Origin: Stercorarius parasiticus
Lineage: Eukaryota > Chordata > Aves > Charadriiformes > Stercorariidae
Assembly: GCA_013396915.1 (NCBI GenBank)
Contig: VWZL01004604.1
Coordinates: forward strand, 1 to 64,000
Length of the DNA stretch: 64,000 bases
Direction: 5' to 3'
In this document: in pieces, positions 36,701-50,800 of the stretch
How positions within the stretch are numbered: position 1 is the stretch's first letter
Layout of the letters: every line of letters starts with the position of its first letter
The notes under the pieces: generated by a model
What the model saw: the letters and a program-made list of their open reading frames with translations, nothing else
The model's database searches: none
What the model was told of the DNA's origin: nothing
Program-made: the position numbers and the translations under genes

Positions 36701-39700
36701 CCCTGTAATAGTCCACAAAGGCTTGAAATACCTGAAAGGTGCGTCAAAGGCAGGAGGTGTATGAGAGCACAGGACAGGGGGTGTATTGATTTACTGTTAT
36801 CTTTTACAATTTTCTGACCTGGCTTGCGGGTTTTAGGGAAGGCTGGATGAGGAAAGAATAGCATGGCCATACTGCTATTTGAGACCTAAAAATGTTGAGA
36901 GGAGATAGCGCTTTACTGCTGATGGATGCAGAAATGTTTAGATATTCCCCTCAGAAAGTAGTAGCAAATTAAGTAGTAGGCTTTGCATGCCAGTGAAACA
37001 GTCTGCTGGGTTGGCCAGCACTCTTAAAGAATATTAAACAAAAATTACCTTTTTGCATTCAAGCAATGACTTGGGAAAGTGTGCTTGTGAGACTCTCCCA
37101 TTTGTTTCAGCTGACTTACAATTGAGTGGTCGGTCTTCTGGCTGTGCTGCTGCTGGGATGGAGTGTGGTCTAGTTGGAAAATTGCTGAGCTAAAAAGCTG
37201 CTGTGCTTCTTCCTCCGAGATGATCAAAATGAAACCAGACAAAGTTGTTGCAAAAGGCTGAAGGCTTAGTGATTAATGTTAACTTCTTGCTCTCATTACT
37301 GCCTTGCATCTTTGGCAACCTACCTATTGTGCTGTGACTTTTTTCTGTTTTAGTCATCTTCCCATCCCTTGGTGTTAGTCGTTACCTGGGAGGAACTTGT
37401 ACTTTTCCTCTAGTGCTGCTTTCTGCCGCCTGCTCATTCCGTCATTCCCTGCAGCATCACTCCAAGGTCACCAGTTTAACTAGATAACAAAGCTTTGTGT
37501 TTCGCTTTGGTTTATTTTTTTCCTTGCTATGAAAATGCTTAGGAATAGAGAATAAATACCTCTGAGTGACAGCTGCTTCACAGAGCTGTTCTTTGGCAGT
37601 CTTTCTCCCGGCCAGTGATTTTCAGATTTCACCTGGTAGCGAAGCCTCCCTTGGTGAAATGGGCTGTGGTTTGTGCCGCACAAGGAACTGTCTTTTCCCT
37701 GCCCAGGGCCGGGTCTGTTCCCGTTATCCCAGCAGCCTGTGTTGGAAAGCAAGCCCACGTTCAGCAGATACTGGGTAGTCTGGACACAGGCTGGCTCCTT
37801 GGGTTGGGAATCGCTGCCGTGGACCTGCAGACCACCACCAGAGAAGATGGCTCTGCTGAAGCCTAGTTCTCTGATGATGGGGGGGGTTAAGCAAACTTCC
37901 CCTGCAGGCGAAAAGCCTGAGACTGGTTACCAGAATAACCACTGCCTCTTCTGAGCGGCCACCTACCCCAGGCCCCGCTGTCACTGTCACCAGGCGGCCG
38001 TGCCTCCCAAACCAACAGGGGTTAGGCTAAAAAGTACACAACCCCACCCTCCTTTTTTTGATTGCTTGTGAGTAATCATTGAGGAGGCGATTTGGAAAGG
38101 TGTAATTGTAGCAGAACATAGCTGGAACTAAGTTTTCCTCCCCCAAATACTCCTCGCCCCAAAGTGGGAGGGCAGCCCCTGTGCAATGTCCTCATCCCCT
38201 GCAGCCAAACAGCTCCGTCTGTTTGCAATCACAGAATTAGCTTGTAGAGTGCTTTAATTACATGCCTTTAAAAACACTACTGAAAAAAATGCTATTTTAA
38301 AAACACCACATGAAACCCCCTGAACTCAAACACCATTTTTTTTCTCAGAAACTTAAAAATGCAACATTGGATTGAGGGTTGCAGATTTTTGAACAAGCGA
38401 GGCTCACCCATTCACAAAACACTTATTTCGCATTCAGCAAACCTTTCAAACCATTTTCTTCCCCTTCTGTGTACAGTAGGAATGTGTGCACTACAGCTTC
38501 CAACCAAGAAGCAGAAGGATAAGTTACGGCAGCGTAGGGTCACGTTGAATTGATTAATCCGACTTGACCCCTTCCCTTCCATCAGCTGTAGCGACCGAGA
38601 GCAGCAAAGTCAGTCAGCTCAGTGAATTGAACTGGCACAAAAGGAATCTCTTGTTGGGTTGTATTTCCGTCAAATCGTCCTTCTGGCCAGGCTGACTCCG
38701 TGTCTGTCAGAGCAGGGAAGGCATTGCGAGCGTGTGGTGGTGGCGGGGACAGGCGCTCCTTGGGGGTGACTGCACTTGGGCTTCATCCAATGTAGTACAG
38801 TTTGGTCACTCAGAGTCCACTGCGTATGAGTCTCTTTTTTCTGTTTTTGATGTGTTAAAGCTTCCTTTTTGCTTGTAAACTGTTGATATCTGTGTAGGTT
38901 AGCTTAGGGATCTGAAAGTCTATTTGATGTCTTGGGCAAAGTATATTGAGCTTAAGTCAGTTTGTTTTGAGGAGACGTGTCTTCACCGATCCCTCTATAT
39001 TGCTTTAGCAGATTCATCCGTGGGACTTCCGTGGTTGAATACAAAGGGTAAAATGCTGCATCTTCGCTTGTTTTGTGCAAAACACAAATTCAGCTAAATT
39101 TCTTCATGATGCTTTGTGGAGGCTTTATGAAAAAGCCAAAAGTTTGACAAAATGTTCAGATACTTTCCTTAACTGAATTTTCTTGGCAATTACTTGTGAG
39201 TTGTACATGCTGTTTTTTTGAGATCTTGCATGCGGAGAGAATGTGTTTTTAAGTTTTAAGCACTCCCTAATGTTCCCCATGGCACTTGGGAGTAGAGGGG
39301 AGCCTGGAAGACTTTGTAAACAGACTTGGACTTAGTAGTGCAGTTCCTGTATGTTGGACTCGTTCTCCCCGCAAGTCCTCTGTTGGAACTGGTGAGAATG
39401 CTGTTGCTTTTGAGATGATTCTTGTTGTCTGGGTGGTATTCAGCTGGGAATGGGTAGTATAGCAATTCTGGGAAGTTGGGAATATTTTTTTTTCTTTCCT
39501 TTTTGCACCAAACTTTCTGCTTGCCAAATAACCGTCAGCACAGCCACCCTCATTCTTATTTAGTGTTTGGTGATTTAACAAAGTCCGTCTAAAGTCTTGA
39601 CAAACAGAATGGCTTGCCCAGGTACTGCGCACTAGTACTGCCGGAGCGGTGTTTGCGGAAAATTTTTCTTTGTAATCTTTCGTGATGGCATCTCTGAACA

Positions 39701-41018
39701 TCCTACAGCTTTATTCCTGTACTGATGGCTCCGGTTCTAATCTAGGGCCGTGGCAGTGTGTTTTTGTGGGTACCTTCTGCTTTTCCTAAGTTTTGGGGTT
39801 CCTTTGGGCAACAAATTAATGCTGCTTTTAGTTAGGTTTGAACAAGTGTGGCGGTGGAGGGAAGAGATACAGGAGGGATGGCTTTATTTTGTTTGCTTTG
39901 CAGCACTGTTGGTGCCTGTCAACTTCACTTGACTTTTTTTGATGACCGATTTAGCACTTTTCTTAGTGTCATAAGTTCCTTACTGGCAGTTGCGTTTTCT
40001 GGAGCTGTTACCTGATCTTCTGGGCAGATTTTGCTATGTTCAATATAAATGACTGCAAATTGTGTATAGGCCAACTAATACTACATAAAAGGTTTAAGGC
40101 TATATATTGTTTTGAAACTCCTAATCTGTACAAAAGTTATGCCTGTTAAAGGAGGCAATTCTGTGTGCAGCTGGATTTTGGTATTACTGCAGCAGCTCTT
40201 AGCTGTTTTTCTCCCGTCGCTGTCTGTGGCCACAGTAATAATATAGAAGCAAAACTGGACTTTTCTGTAGGTTGTCTTTGTTATTTCTGAAAGGGGACGT
40301 AACTTCATTTAAACCTGCCTGGAGGAAACTGACTTTGTTCTTCAGACTTCATCTGTTAATTTGTATTATCCCAAGAGTTTTTCGCTGCTGTACTTCATTC
40401 ACCATAATATTCATTTGTTGTCTTGGGGGAAAAAACAAATAAATCCTGTCCTTGATTCTTGATGTTCCTGACTGAGCTCTGTAAAGGTAAAAGACTCGGT
40501 GGTGTTAGCAGCGCACCCTTCGATGTGTTAGCTCCCCATCCTGCCTGTCCCTGACCCCGTATGGCTTTGCTGACACCAGGGAAGATGAGGTGGAAGCTGT
40601 TCAATTGCCTTGTAGTTTGGCGAAGGAATTTGGAATTGCTGTGCCCTCTGCTCCCTTCTTTTTCTGTTTCTTCCAAGAACACGCATCTGCGCTTCTCTGG
40701 GACGAGGTCCTGCTCGGAGATGATGAATGACTGACCTTATTGCTGATCTTCTGCAATACATTGATTCTGAATGTGGCTTTTGTTCAGTGCATTGAGCCAC
40801 ATTTTACATCCAGAATGCCTGGCAGAACACAAAGTCCGTCCTTTGTTTTGGATAATGAGTGTTGAATATTTTAATGAGTGTTTCTTAGTCTAGTCAGTGT
40901 CAAGTACCATTTTGGGAACAAGTGACTGAGCTAACCTCTGAGCTTTGTCCAGCAACAATCCATTTATTTATGGGATTTCACAAATTCTTAAGGAGTTCCC
41001 TATGAGCAATTAATACAA
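33746..41018. other. Non-coding DNA with a GC-rich block at 35.4-36.4 kb
   Basis: The block 35400-36370 is GC-rich and gives overlapping frames in all readings; CpG density is high only at about 36300-36350. The rest is T-rich on the + strand. No exon, RNA gene or clear repeat recognised. Confidence 0.5.
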
Positions 41019-41090
41019 TTAAAAAAAAAATCAAAAAACCAAACCCAAAGCAAACAACGCACCAAACCTCCCAAGACCACAAAAAGCCCA
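41019..41090. repeat. A-run followed by A/C-rich low-complexity tract
   Basis: A10 followed by TCAAAAAACCAAACCCAAAG, CAAACAACGCACCAAACC and a further CA-rich tail. Same style as the tracts at 28310, 46073 and 52330. Confidence 0.85.
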
Positions 41091-42928
41091 AGCCTTCTAC
41101 CCTCAGTATGTGTGCAGATATTATTTATATAAAACAAACAAAAAAGTTCTCAGTACCACTGTATTTTTCCCCCTTTTTTTATATGGGTCTCTTTCACAAT
41201 GTGAAAAAGATGAGCATATTTCATTACGGGAAAAGTAATGCCCTGGGTGTTACCAGCATTTCTGTGGTACAAGGGCAGCTCCCTGGCTCGCTGCTCTGCA
41301 CACTGAAAATAAGCCGTGGATCTAAATGCTGCTAACCCACGCTAAAGATCATATGGACAAACGAACACTGACACAGCTCTGCAGTTGCGTAACTTAATTT
41401 TTAAAAACTACAGTAAACCATTTTTTAACTGTTTAACAAGTGTTTTTCCTCCAAGCAGAAGTAACGGATTTTTTACCCCATCCTGTTTTGCTAGTGATGA
41501 ACTTGCTGTAATTGATTATTTTGACTGTTTCTATTAACACAGGTGCGCCTTTGGCATTTTTGAGCAGCGATTGTATGTCTTTAATGAAAAGAAAGATAGC
41601 AACTACTTTTCTTCCTTCTGAAAAGCATCTTGAATGCCTGTATGCATAGGAAATAACTTCTTTGGGTAAATTACTTAAATTTAGTCTCCTGCATTGGTCA
41701 TGTTCTTGTTAATAATTTTTTTTAACTGCAGCTGTTTTTCACAATACTTTAACTTTTGTTCATGTCTTTGGCTGTTCATAATGTATCCTTGTACGTCGGA
41801 GGACACACTGGAGAAGGAAAAAGTTGAACTGCATGGCGGGATGTGCTGTCCTTCCAGCCAGAAGGGTCTGTGTCTGCTCACTGCTTAACTTCCCAAATCT
41901 AATCAGTCTAAGCCCCAATTAGAAACTGCATGGGTTTCTCAGTCTTTCGTGATTCACCGTAGTTTTCAACTTTAAGAGCTTGTTAGCCCTAGAGTATACG
42001 CTTAAATGACAAATACTGCTTGCAAGCAAAAAAAGTCAAGTCTTTGTCGAAGGGCTGCTGTGTTTTTAAAGAGTAGGAAAGAAAAGGGGAGAAAGCGGTG
42101 GAACAGCGAGTGCAGTATGTTGGGAACGGCGAGAGCACGACCGGGATAAAAAGCTTGAGCACTAGACATCGATGGCGAGAGTGGATCCCTTCTCCATCAG
42201 CTTGGCTTGGGCACTGGTTTGGGTGGTGGGATTTTCCTCCCCTCATCTGGGCAGAGACTGGGACAGGAGTGGTTCATCCCTCAAACCTAGAAATCCTTGG
42301 GGAGCAGAGCTTGTGGTCGGGTTTGCCCTAGGGGAAAAGAGGTACTGCTGGAGGATATGACTTGATGTTTTTTTTTTTTAAAAAAAGAAACCCGATCAAG
42401 ATGGAGAAGAGAGGCCAAAGGAGTGAACTGCTGGGCTGACTGACAGCAGCGCTCATTGAAATGTTAATGTCTCCGGCAGAGTTTCTTCACCAGGGAAGAC
42501 TGGAAACTCGTACAGTAGCATTAATTATTAACTCCAGTTCAGAGCTGGAAGATCTAATTTCATTTCTGGTTGGATAATAGAATGATTCATGCAAGAAAAC
42601 AAATTGTGTCAGAAAATGGAGTCTTTCTCTGAAAATTGACGTTCCTGACTTCTGCTCTGAGCTGAAGCCTACTGCAGTTGAGCTATTACAAGAGTTAAAA
42701 AAAAAAAAAAAAAAAAAAAGTAACAACTAAGGAGAAGTTTGCATCCCTGGGGATGCAGTGAGATGCAGGAGAGATGCATGGCTCATGGGTCTGCCAGGGA
42801 CGGCGGGCAGCGGGCAAACCAGCGGATGGTGTGAAACACAGGGGAGATACAGAGCCAGAGGCCAAAGACAGACCCCAGACCTTCCCACTGAAAGTCTGAT
42901 GGGAATTCAGCCTGTATTTTTCACCTTT
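41091..42928. other. Non-coding DNA with homopolymer runs
   Basis: A T11-A6 run lies at 42367-42385 and a 23-base A run at 42697-42719. The latter could be a retroposon tail, but the 300 bases before it match no family I recognise. Confidence 0.55.
42697..42719. repeat. Poly-A run, 23 bases
   Basis: Uninterrupted A23 directly after GAGTT. Homopolymer lengths of this kind are unreliable in draft assemblies. Confidence 0.95.
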
Positions 42929-43272
42929 TCATAGAATCATAGAGTTGTCTAGGTTGGAAGGAACCTTTCAGGTCATGGAGTCCAACCATCAACCTAACTC
43001 TGACAAAAAACACCCCTAACCCATGTCCCTCAGCACCGCGTCTGCCCGGCTTTTAAATCCCTCCAGGGACAGTGACTCCACCACTGCCCTGGGCAGCCTG
43101 TTCCAGTGCTTGACAACCCTTTGGGTGAAGAAACTTTTCCTAATACCCAACCTAAACCTCCCCTGGCGCAACTTGAGGCCGTTTCCTTTTGTCCTGTTGC
43201 CTGTTCCTTGGGAGTAGAGACCAACCGCCCCTGGCTACCCCCTCCTTTCAAGGAGTTGTAGAGAGCGATAAT
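42929..43272 (-). mobile_element. CR1 LINE 3' end, 5'-truncated, young
   Basis: Read on the - strand it carries CTCCTTGAAAGGAGGGGGTA, GCCTCAAGTTGCGCCAGGGG, GGTTTAGGTTGGGTATTAGG and AAAAGTTTCTTCACCCAAAG, then GGAACAGGCTGCCCAGGGCA and the tail TCTATGATTCTATG at 42929. It is antisense to NEDD4L. Confidence 0.95.
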
Positions 43273-46072
43273 GCGAAATGTTTTACATTCACTTGATTTA
43301 GTATAGTGTTTTCATTTAGCTGGGTAAATCTGGAGAACATTTCGTATACTCTCGTCACAGAACACCAGAGAAATTGGTGAAGCTGTCCAAAACGCGTGAA
43401 TCCAGTGCCTGATCAAGTTGTGGGATTATAGCCTGTATTTCATTCTTTTTACTGTGACAGGCTTGCTATGAACCAAGTTTCAAATAAGGTCTTTTTGTAG
43501 TAAATTAATACACTGAGCACCGAAATTGTGGATGAAGGTTTAGGACCAGCGATGTTCACTAATCTTTCTAAAATTGCTTTCAGACACGTCTTTTGGATTT
43601 CTTAGCACTTCATATTGCTTTTTAACAGCTTTGCCTATTTTTTTCCTTCCCAGCTCAAACCAGGATGAATAGGAATACAACACATTATACCTAACAATTT
43701 CCCATCACGTTAGTTAAGCAGTAGTCTTCTATGGTACTGTTCTCTTAGTATGCTTGAAGTTACCGCTGCTGAATGAATTGCGATGAATTACAGTAAATTC
43801 AATAATCCAGGATTAGTACTTCAGGATTGGAAGGTGTAATTACTGATGTTACAAGCATACTTGATCTCTGGTTTGAAACAGAAGAAAAAACCAAACTATT
43901 TAAAAAAAAAAAAAAGCCTTGGAACTTGCTTTACATTTTGCTCTTTTCCAAATTTTGTTCAGTTTTCAAGAGCTTTTTTCCCTCCTCTTGCTGCGAACTG
44001 TGTGGATTCAGTCAAGCTCCTGTATTATCTCTGCGGTATTTTGTTTGTGCGTCTCTACAAAATCTTTTGAAGAGTGTTGTTTTATGCATTGCAGTGAACC
44101 AAGATGAAGTAGGTCTTGCCCTCTGCTAAAGCGGTGTTAGGTCTTCAGAGCCCCAGACCCTGAGAGTGCCTACGACCCATTCCCATTCTGAAAACGGGCT
44201 TGATGCTGCAGCACCTCAGCCTCACCAGTATTGTAAGAGGCTCTCCTTGTAGAGGTAGTTAAGGTGCTGAGAGGCTCACTGGCGGGTTCCGTGTCAGTTC
44301 GTGTAGTTTTCCTGCTACCAAGGCTTTTTCAGCATTTTTTTTTTATCTTAATGAAATGGTTCGTCCCGTTCCTCGCCGGCCCTGCGGCCGCTCTCCAGCT
44401 GCGACAGCCAGTGCTGCCCTTTGGGTCGCTGGCTCTGTGCTCCTGAGCAGAGGATGGAGCTTGTCCGGGTCGGCAGTGACCCCCGGTCCCCCATTACTCC
44501 TGGCTTACGTTTTTGAGTGCCTCTTCTCTGGTTAAACAGTGCATCCGCGATAAAGCTGACTGTTTATGGTCTAAAATCATTAAATATCTAACAACAGTAT
44601 AGATTGTGGTTACATAAACATGCTTGTATGATCAGCTGGCAACTAACTGGGCTACTGAAATGAAGTACAATTAAACCTCCCCCATTTGATACTGGATCTT
44701 CTTTTGGTACGTTTTGTGTGCATAATCAGAAATGGTGAAAAGTTTATTAGATAACTGAAATGTACATGTCTTCAAAAAAAATATAAATAAATCCATCACC
44801 ACCCTTGTGAATGTACATTTTCTATGCATAAAACCAAGATGCTAAGTTCTTGGGTTATCTGCAGCCACTTCCTCGGTTTTTCACTATGGAAGTGTGAATA
44901 TCGGTCTATGACATGACAACAGTCAACGCTGGCTTTTTTTAATCACAGCTGTCAATGTCCTCAGAGATTAAAGAAAGCAGATAACAGAATTTTTATAAAA
45001 CTTGCTTTAGACAAAGGGTGTCTAGAGTATCCTGTGTGCACGGGGAACAGTTGCTTCACTGAAACATAAATATCTTGACGTCTGGTCTATCAGAATATGC
45101 GTGTGAAAATCGCGCGTATGTGAAAATGGAAGTACCTCCTTGGAGAGTGGTTGGAGCGGGGAAATCCTGCTGACTTACCTCTCGCCTGGTTTGCAGCAAA
45201 CGGGCTGGATCCTGACTCGGTGTGCAGTTAACAGCCCGTCACTTGGGCCCTGGTGGGAAAGTTGTTATCCAGGGCTTAATTTCAAGCTATCCCATGAAAT
45301 GATAGAAGTTTTAAAGTTGCATTTCGAAGCGTGCAAAACGGCAGGGATAAAATACTGGCTGATAATGAGCATAACGTGAGGTAAAATAGCATCATTTTCT
45401 TCCGAGGTTTGTTGGCTTTTTCTGCTCGGCGATTGAATAGCCCATTCTTAAGAACTTCTAAAATTAACTGTTGGCCATTGCAGAGGCTCTTAAGGAAGGT
45501 CTTTGAAATGCGTTAGTCTGAGCTTTAGTCCCACTTTTCTTGACACGTTTGGCTCTCCAGCACTGGTGTTACTCGCGGGTGAGTTTCTGAGGAACTGCTG
45601 TTGTTTCCTCACTCCGTGGCCTGAAGGAAACGCGCGCCTCCCTCCAGCCCAGCCCCAGCCCTGCCTCCCACCGCGGTGCTGCCTCCAAAGCTGCTCGGGA
45701 CAGTGCTCCTCGTTAGCTCGGCGCTGTTAACTGCTGGTCAGGATGAGCAGCTGAAGTGAGGCTGCAGGTGCCGGTCTGCACTGTCAATCAAACTAATACT
45801 GCTGCTGAATTTGGGGGGGTGTGTGTGTGCATTGGTTGTATCGCCTTTACAGAAACCTAGGTGAGTTCCAGTTTTATTCTACTAAACATCTTCCTCCTCT
45901 TCCAGAAGAGGAATAACTGATCCATCAGAAAGTGGTTTTTTTTCCTCTGTGAGGGAAGAGCGTCTTTCAGAGATCCTCCTCTCATACTGCTGTTCCACTG
46001 TGAAAAACTACATATAAACCTTTTGGTTTGAGCTGTTGAAATACAGGATCATGATCTTCAGACCCAGTGAGT
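43273..46072. other. Non-coding DNA, no gene recognised
   Basis: AT-rich with a short GC-rich patch at 44360-44490. A poly-A run interrupts at about 43902-43915. No exon recognised. Confidence 0.6.
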
Positions 46073-46121
46073 GAAAAACAAACAAACAAACAAAAAACCC
46101 TACAAACCAAACCAAAACCCA
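46073..46121. repeat. (AAAC)n plus A/C-rich tract
   Basis: Four AAAC units, then AAAAAACCC and an ACAAACCAAACCAAAACCC stretch. Same style as the other A/C tracts in this intron. Confidence 0.9.
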
Positions 46122-47430
46122 CCTCTGCGACTAACAAAACTAACTCATTTCATAAGCACATGAATGATCTTCTCTTGACTGGTAAAATAATATTCCCCTT
46201 TCTGAACTTATTTTATCGTTGTCAGGTTTGTCTTGCAAACAAAGTGCACAAGTCTTAAGTCTAGTCAAATGCCGAAAATAATTAAAGTCTTGGTCACAGA
46301 AACCAAGATACCCATGTGTAAACATAGAAATGTGTGTAACCCTTGGATTTTTGTATATATGATGATTTATTCCTATATGTGTGGGCAACTCCCATCTCTT
46401 GCAGCTGATGAGTGCTGTGTCCATGCGTGGTTGCAGGCAGCAGTCGCCGCCCGTGTGTGTGCTAGGGAGTTGGTGGCTGCGCTGTTACCACTGGCCACAG
46501 GCAGACGGGGCTGGGGATGGTCCCTGTGCCCTGTTCAGAGGTTGTTCGGGAGTCAGTGCCCGAGCCGGGGCTGTGCCGGGGATGGTCCCGCGGGGCAGGG
46601 ACGGTTCCTGGGGCTGCTTGCTCTGTGGGTGCAGACATGGCACTGTAACGCAGACTTCTCACCCACGGGAGGGTGGCTGGTAGATGGGCGTGTGCCTACC
46701 CCAACCTGGAAATTGGAAGTGAAAGGAGTATTGAAATCATGCTGGTTCTGGTTAATCTTAGGACCTGATGGCTTGTGATGGTGCGGAGCGGCTCAGGGCA
46801 TCCCCCCGGCTTGGCCCTGCCCTGCCGGCAGGGTGTTCATAACAATCCCTCTGGCTGGCCTTATTTAAAATACTCCCACGACGCACTGGGAGTTTCTGTT
46901 GTGGTGCATCCCAAGACAGTCATTCCAATGTCTAATAGCCAATTACAGAAGAATCATGCTGAGGTGTTTGGGGTTTTTTTCTGGACATAAAGGCAGTGAT
47001 ATTTGCAAAGGCTGAAACAGACCTTGTCTTACTGCGTGGTTTTCCTTCCACAGTTTGCGATAAATAATTCTTCCCAAATTCACCAATCTGCTGACCTTCA
47101 GTGTGGTTTTAATCCTCGAAACAGTAGCAGCAGTAGCCATGTGATGATACTGTGACTATTCAAATCCAGTTTAAACAAGTAGCAATAGAGTTACCAGGAA
47201 GCACTTTGGTCCTGGTGCTGTTCTGGGTGATGCTGAGAGCTTTTGCGAACCAGGAGCATCAAGAAGTGCGGGTCCAGGGTAGCGTTCCTAGCAGCAGCGA
47301 GAGCCGTCCCTGTCCACAGCAGCTTACCCTGCGTGCAAGCGTAAGTGCCCTTTGGCCAGCAGCCCCCGTGGATCTCCTCAGAGCCTTGCACGTGTCACTG
47401 CCTACAAATAAAACCTGAGCTTAATGTTTT
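46122..47430. other. Non-coding DNA, GC-rich in the middle
   Basis: The segment 46430-46680 is GC-rich with loosely repeated GGGGATGGTCCC units (46510 and 46577). No gene recognised. Confidence 0.55.
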
Positions 47431-47521
47431 CCTACCTGCCTGGTGCTTAGCCACAGCTGTTTTAAGCCTGTTCTCCTACCTGCCTGGTTCCTAACCACAG
47501 CTCTTTTCAAGCTGGTTTTCT
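47431..47521. repeat. Two-copy tandem duplication, period 44
   Basis: CCTACCTGCCTGGTGCTTAG at 47431 recurs at 47475 as CCTACCTGCCTGGTTCCTAA. Both continue CCACAGCT, TTTT and an AAGC step. Confidence 0.9.
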
Positions 47522-47626
47522 GGGAATTATGTTTTTATCTGTTTCCAAGTAATTTGTAGTACTATTATTATTTAAATTTGAAAACACTGCCTTCTCTTTT
47601 GTGCCCCAGTCTAATTTGCTGTTTAT

Positions 47627-47835
47627 CAGCAAACTTTGAGATGGAGGAGGTAGGAGCTGGGAGGAGAGGCTGATACACCAGAGGGCTGTGCTGCCGTGCA
47701 GGGGGCTCTGGACAGGCTGGGGAAACGGGCTAGCAGGAGTCTCCTGGGGTTCAGCACAGGGAAATGCACGTCCTGCACCTGGGCAGGAGTAGCCCAGGAA
47801 CAGCCCATGCTCCAGGAGGGGATGGGCCTGACATA
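47627..47835 (+). mobile_element. CR1 ORF2 internal fragment
   Basis: GAGCTGGGAGGAGAGGCTGA then ACACCAGAGGGCTGTGCTGCC then CTGGACAGGCTGG, and GGGAAATGCACGTCCTGCAC further on, match the region just after the CR1 reverse-transcriptase catalytic motif ([10 protein letters not shown]...KGKCKVLHL). The frame is broken and neither end of the element is present. Confidence 0.75.
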
Positions 47836-50800
47836 GGAAAAATTAAGAGGATTGTATTAAGTGTAATTCAAATTTTTCACTTTAAAAAAGTTTGAATTTT
47901 AACAGCCTCATGGATATCATCATCTCAAAACCACCGCTTCAATATGTTTAGCTTAAAAAAATAAAAAATGTATAAAAACTTAGTTGTATCGGATGTTGGC
48001 TTAGTGAAAGGTAAAAACTTAATTGTCATGCTAGAAAAGGTGCTTTGAAAACAAGGCTGTTGCATCCTTCTGTGACTCCTTACTGCAGGCTCTTAATTGG
48101 GAATTCAGTCCATTTTTCGTTATTGGGCAAAATTGGTAGACATTCACTGGGGAATTGGATTTTTTGTGTTTCTCTTTAGCTAGTAAGTTTTGAAGTACTG
48201 CTCTCTTCCGTGTGCTGGAAAGTAATAGATCTGTCCGGACATTGACCCGAGGATAACGAATATCTGCAATTAAACCAGCTGGCCTGGCCTTGTTTCACTC
48301 TCTGGTTGGCAAAGCTTTTACGAGTGTCAGGGACAGCGTAGTGAAATCATCCTACATGTAAAAACATTGTTCCTTTGTTTTATGGTATTTCATACTCGAA
48401 GGGCTGTTTTGGTATGCCAGTTAGATGTTTGTTTAAATAAAAGCTTGAGGTTTTAATGAATCAGTTGAGTTTCTGTATCCTCTAAGGGAAGGAAAAGAAC
48501 TTACTGTCAGATTTTCCTTTATGAATTTTCTGTTTAAACTTGCAGTAAATTTTCAGTTTGGATGCAGATGATCTTGGTGCTGGTCTCTGCGGCAACTTCA
48601 GGGGTGGGTGGGTTTTTGGTTTGGTTTCTTTTCTTTTTAAAACTAAGTCAATACAGGAGAGTTACTTTCAGGTCGCAGGCTTCGGCGAATGCACCAGTAA
48701 CTCCTCGCCAAAGCTTTGTTCATATTTTTAATAGCAATGCGTACCAAATGCTTTTCCTGTTTCTTTGCTCACACCAGAGATTGTGTACCCCTCTTGGCTT
48801 GTCCAGGGAAAAGCAGATTGAGGGGGTCCTTCAGAAAGAGAATTTCCTATACCATAAATCTGTGACGTATACGGATGATTCGGCAAACATACCCTCCTTT
48901 CTCATGCTGCGCTGGTTTTTTTCTTTCCTTGGAGATACCTGCCACAAAATGGTGCTAAATTAAGCAGACGTGAGTGATCATTGTGCTTTTTATGGCAAAC
49001 TTGTTGCTATTGTGAGCTTCTCAGGGGTAGTCCTTCCTGTCCCATGAATGAGAAGAGCAGGTATTTAGACCAGTGTCGGCCTATTTAGGTGGAAGAGCCA
49101 AGAAGATGGAAATCCAGGTAACCACTGAGTCTGAGTGCAGAACAGGAGAAGGCAAAGGGACCCCAGTGAGTAGTTGCAGCCCCTTGGTGTGGGTCGTGTC
49201 TCCTCCCCAGCCTGCGCTTGGGAGCTCGAAGCGGTCCCAGGGAGCGAGTCCAATGAATCCAACCTGGCTTACTGCGACCGTCACGCTCTCTGCTGTCAGC
49301 TGGAGGGCGGAGATGGTAACCTCTGCCAGGGTTAAAAAATGGGAAGGCGGCTGTTGGATAAGAATTGTTTTCTTTACTGGCACAGCTGGATGCGGAAGAC
49401 ATCTCTGCACAGCCTGCAGGAGGCCACTGGGGAGTCTAGTGAATTAGGTTGTGCAGAAAACAACGTGTCGGTTAGATGAATTCCTTTAGTGAGTGATATA
49501 AATAGGTCTAAATGTTAAGTAAGGAGAATAAAGTCTTGTGCAGCACAGCAAGTCCATTAATTTAAAGTTCTTTTTCATTCTCTTAGGTATTTCTACAGAG
49601 CACAGGTGACCTGGTTCAACATACTTGCTAAAATTGCTCAAGTGTATCTAGCTGCATGGAGTTCAACTGATTTTTATAAAAATAGAGCACAATTCACTTG
49701 GAACACTTACTTTTTTTAAACATGCAGTGAAAATACCTTATAAGCAGATTTTCGTGAGGTTAGTACGGTGATTGGAGCCTGTTTCTTAATAGTGTGCTTT
49801 CAAGGTTGGAGTTTTGGGGTTCCTAACCCCATCGCTGATACACGCATACCTTTGATCTCCACGCACCACTCCTGAGGTGTGTGTTTTTAACTTGCTCACT
49901 TCGGTGTTGTCTGCCGTTTTGCCCCCATGCGAGAGCAGCATCGGGGTATGTCCCTTGAAGACAAACTCCTGCCTTTCTGAAATTTTGCCTGGTGTTTTTC
50001 CCCCCCAACTATATTAGCCTAAGGGAGGAAAACATGAATATGGTGCTTCTTCCTAGAGGCCCTAAGTCCTAGAAGTACGACTGGAACCATTATTGTAAAA
50101 CATTTGATGGTTTTTTGTTGTATGAGATTAAGATTCCCACAGTTCTCCGAACCCTGCAGTTCTTTTAATGGTTACTGGTGTTTGCTTCATCTGTTGATGT
50201 GGTTGGTGTGTTAGTAAGATATTTTAGTAAAACATAATTCAATAAATATTGTAGCACTGTGGGATAATCAGAGCCTTTTAAGCATAGACTGAGCTGGCCT
50301 GTGGCTACACGTGAGGAGCTTGGCTACATACGACCATCCCGTGAACTCAAACCCCTCGTCCTTTCTGCCAGCCCTGCAGAACCCCCCACAGAAGGACTGT
50401 GCTGCTGCCTCCAGCTCTGGCACAGGGCGCTGACGGGCGCACACCTTCGTCTAGTGTGAAAACGAGCAGGTCCCCTCAGCTCGGGGCATCGTCGCGTGTA
50501 GACAAGAAGCCAGGTTCTGGTCGGCAGCAGAGTTCTGGTTTCCTCAGAAGGTGAGTTTGCCGGGATTTGCTGCCGTGCTGTGCAGGAAGCCCTCGCTGCA
50601 GCGAGTGCAAACTGACCAACTCCCTGTAGCCAGGAGGGTCCTTCTGATCCAAATTACATGGCCGCCTTTCTTCCAGAAGCTTCTAGGTTTAGTTGCTCTG
50701 GTTTTGAGATCTGCTTTAGACAAAATAATGTGTTTTTTCTAAATACATTGCATCATGCAACAAGAGTTGGTAATTCTGCAGGGAAGAAAAGGCACAATTT

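Noticed and set aside
48562..48963. 133-codon + frame
   Set aside because: Hydrophobic stretches come from T-rich DNA; no signal for an exon and no known domain.
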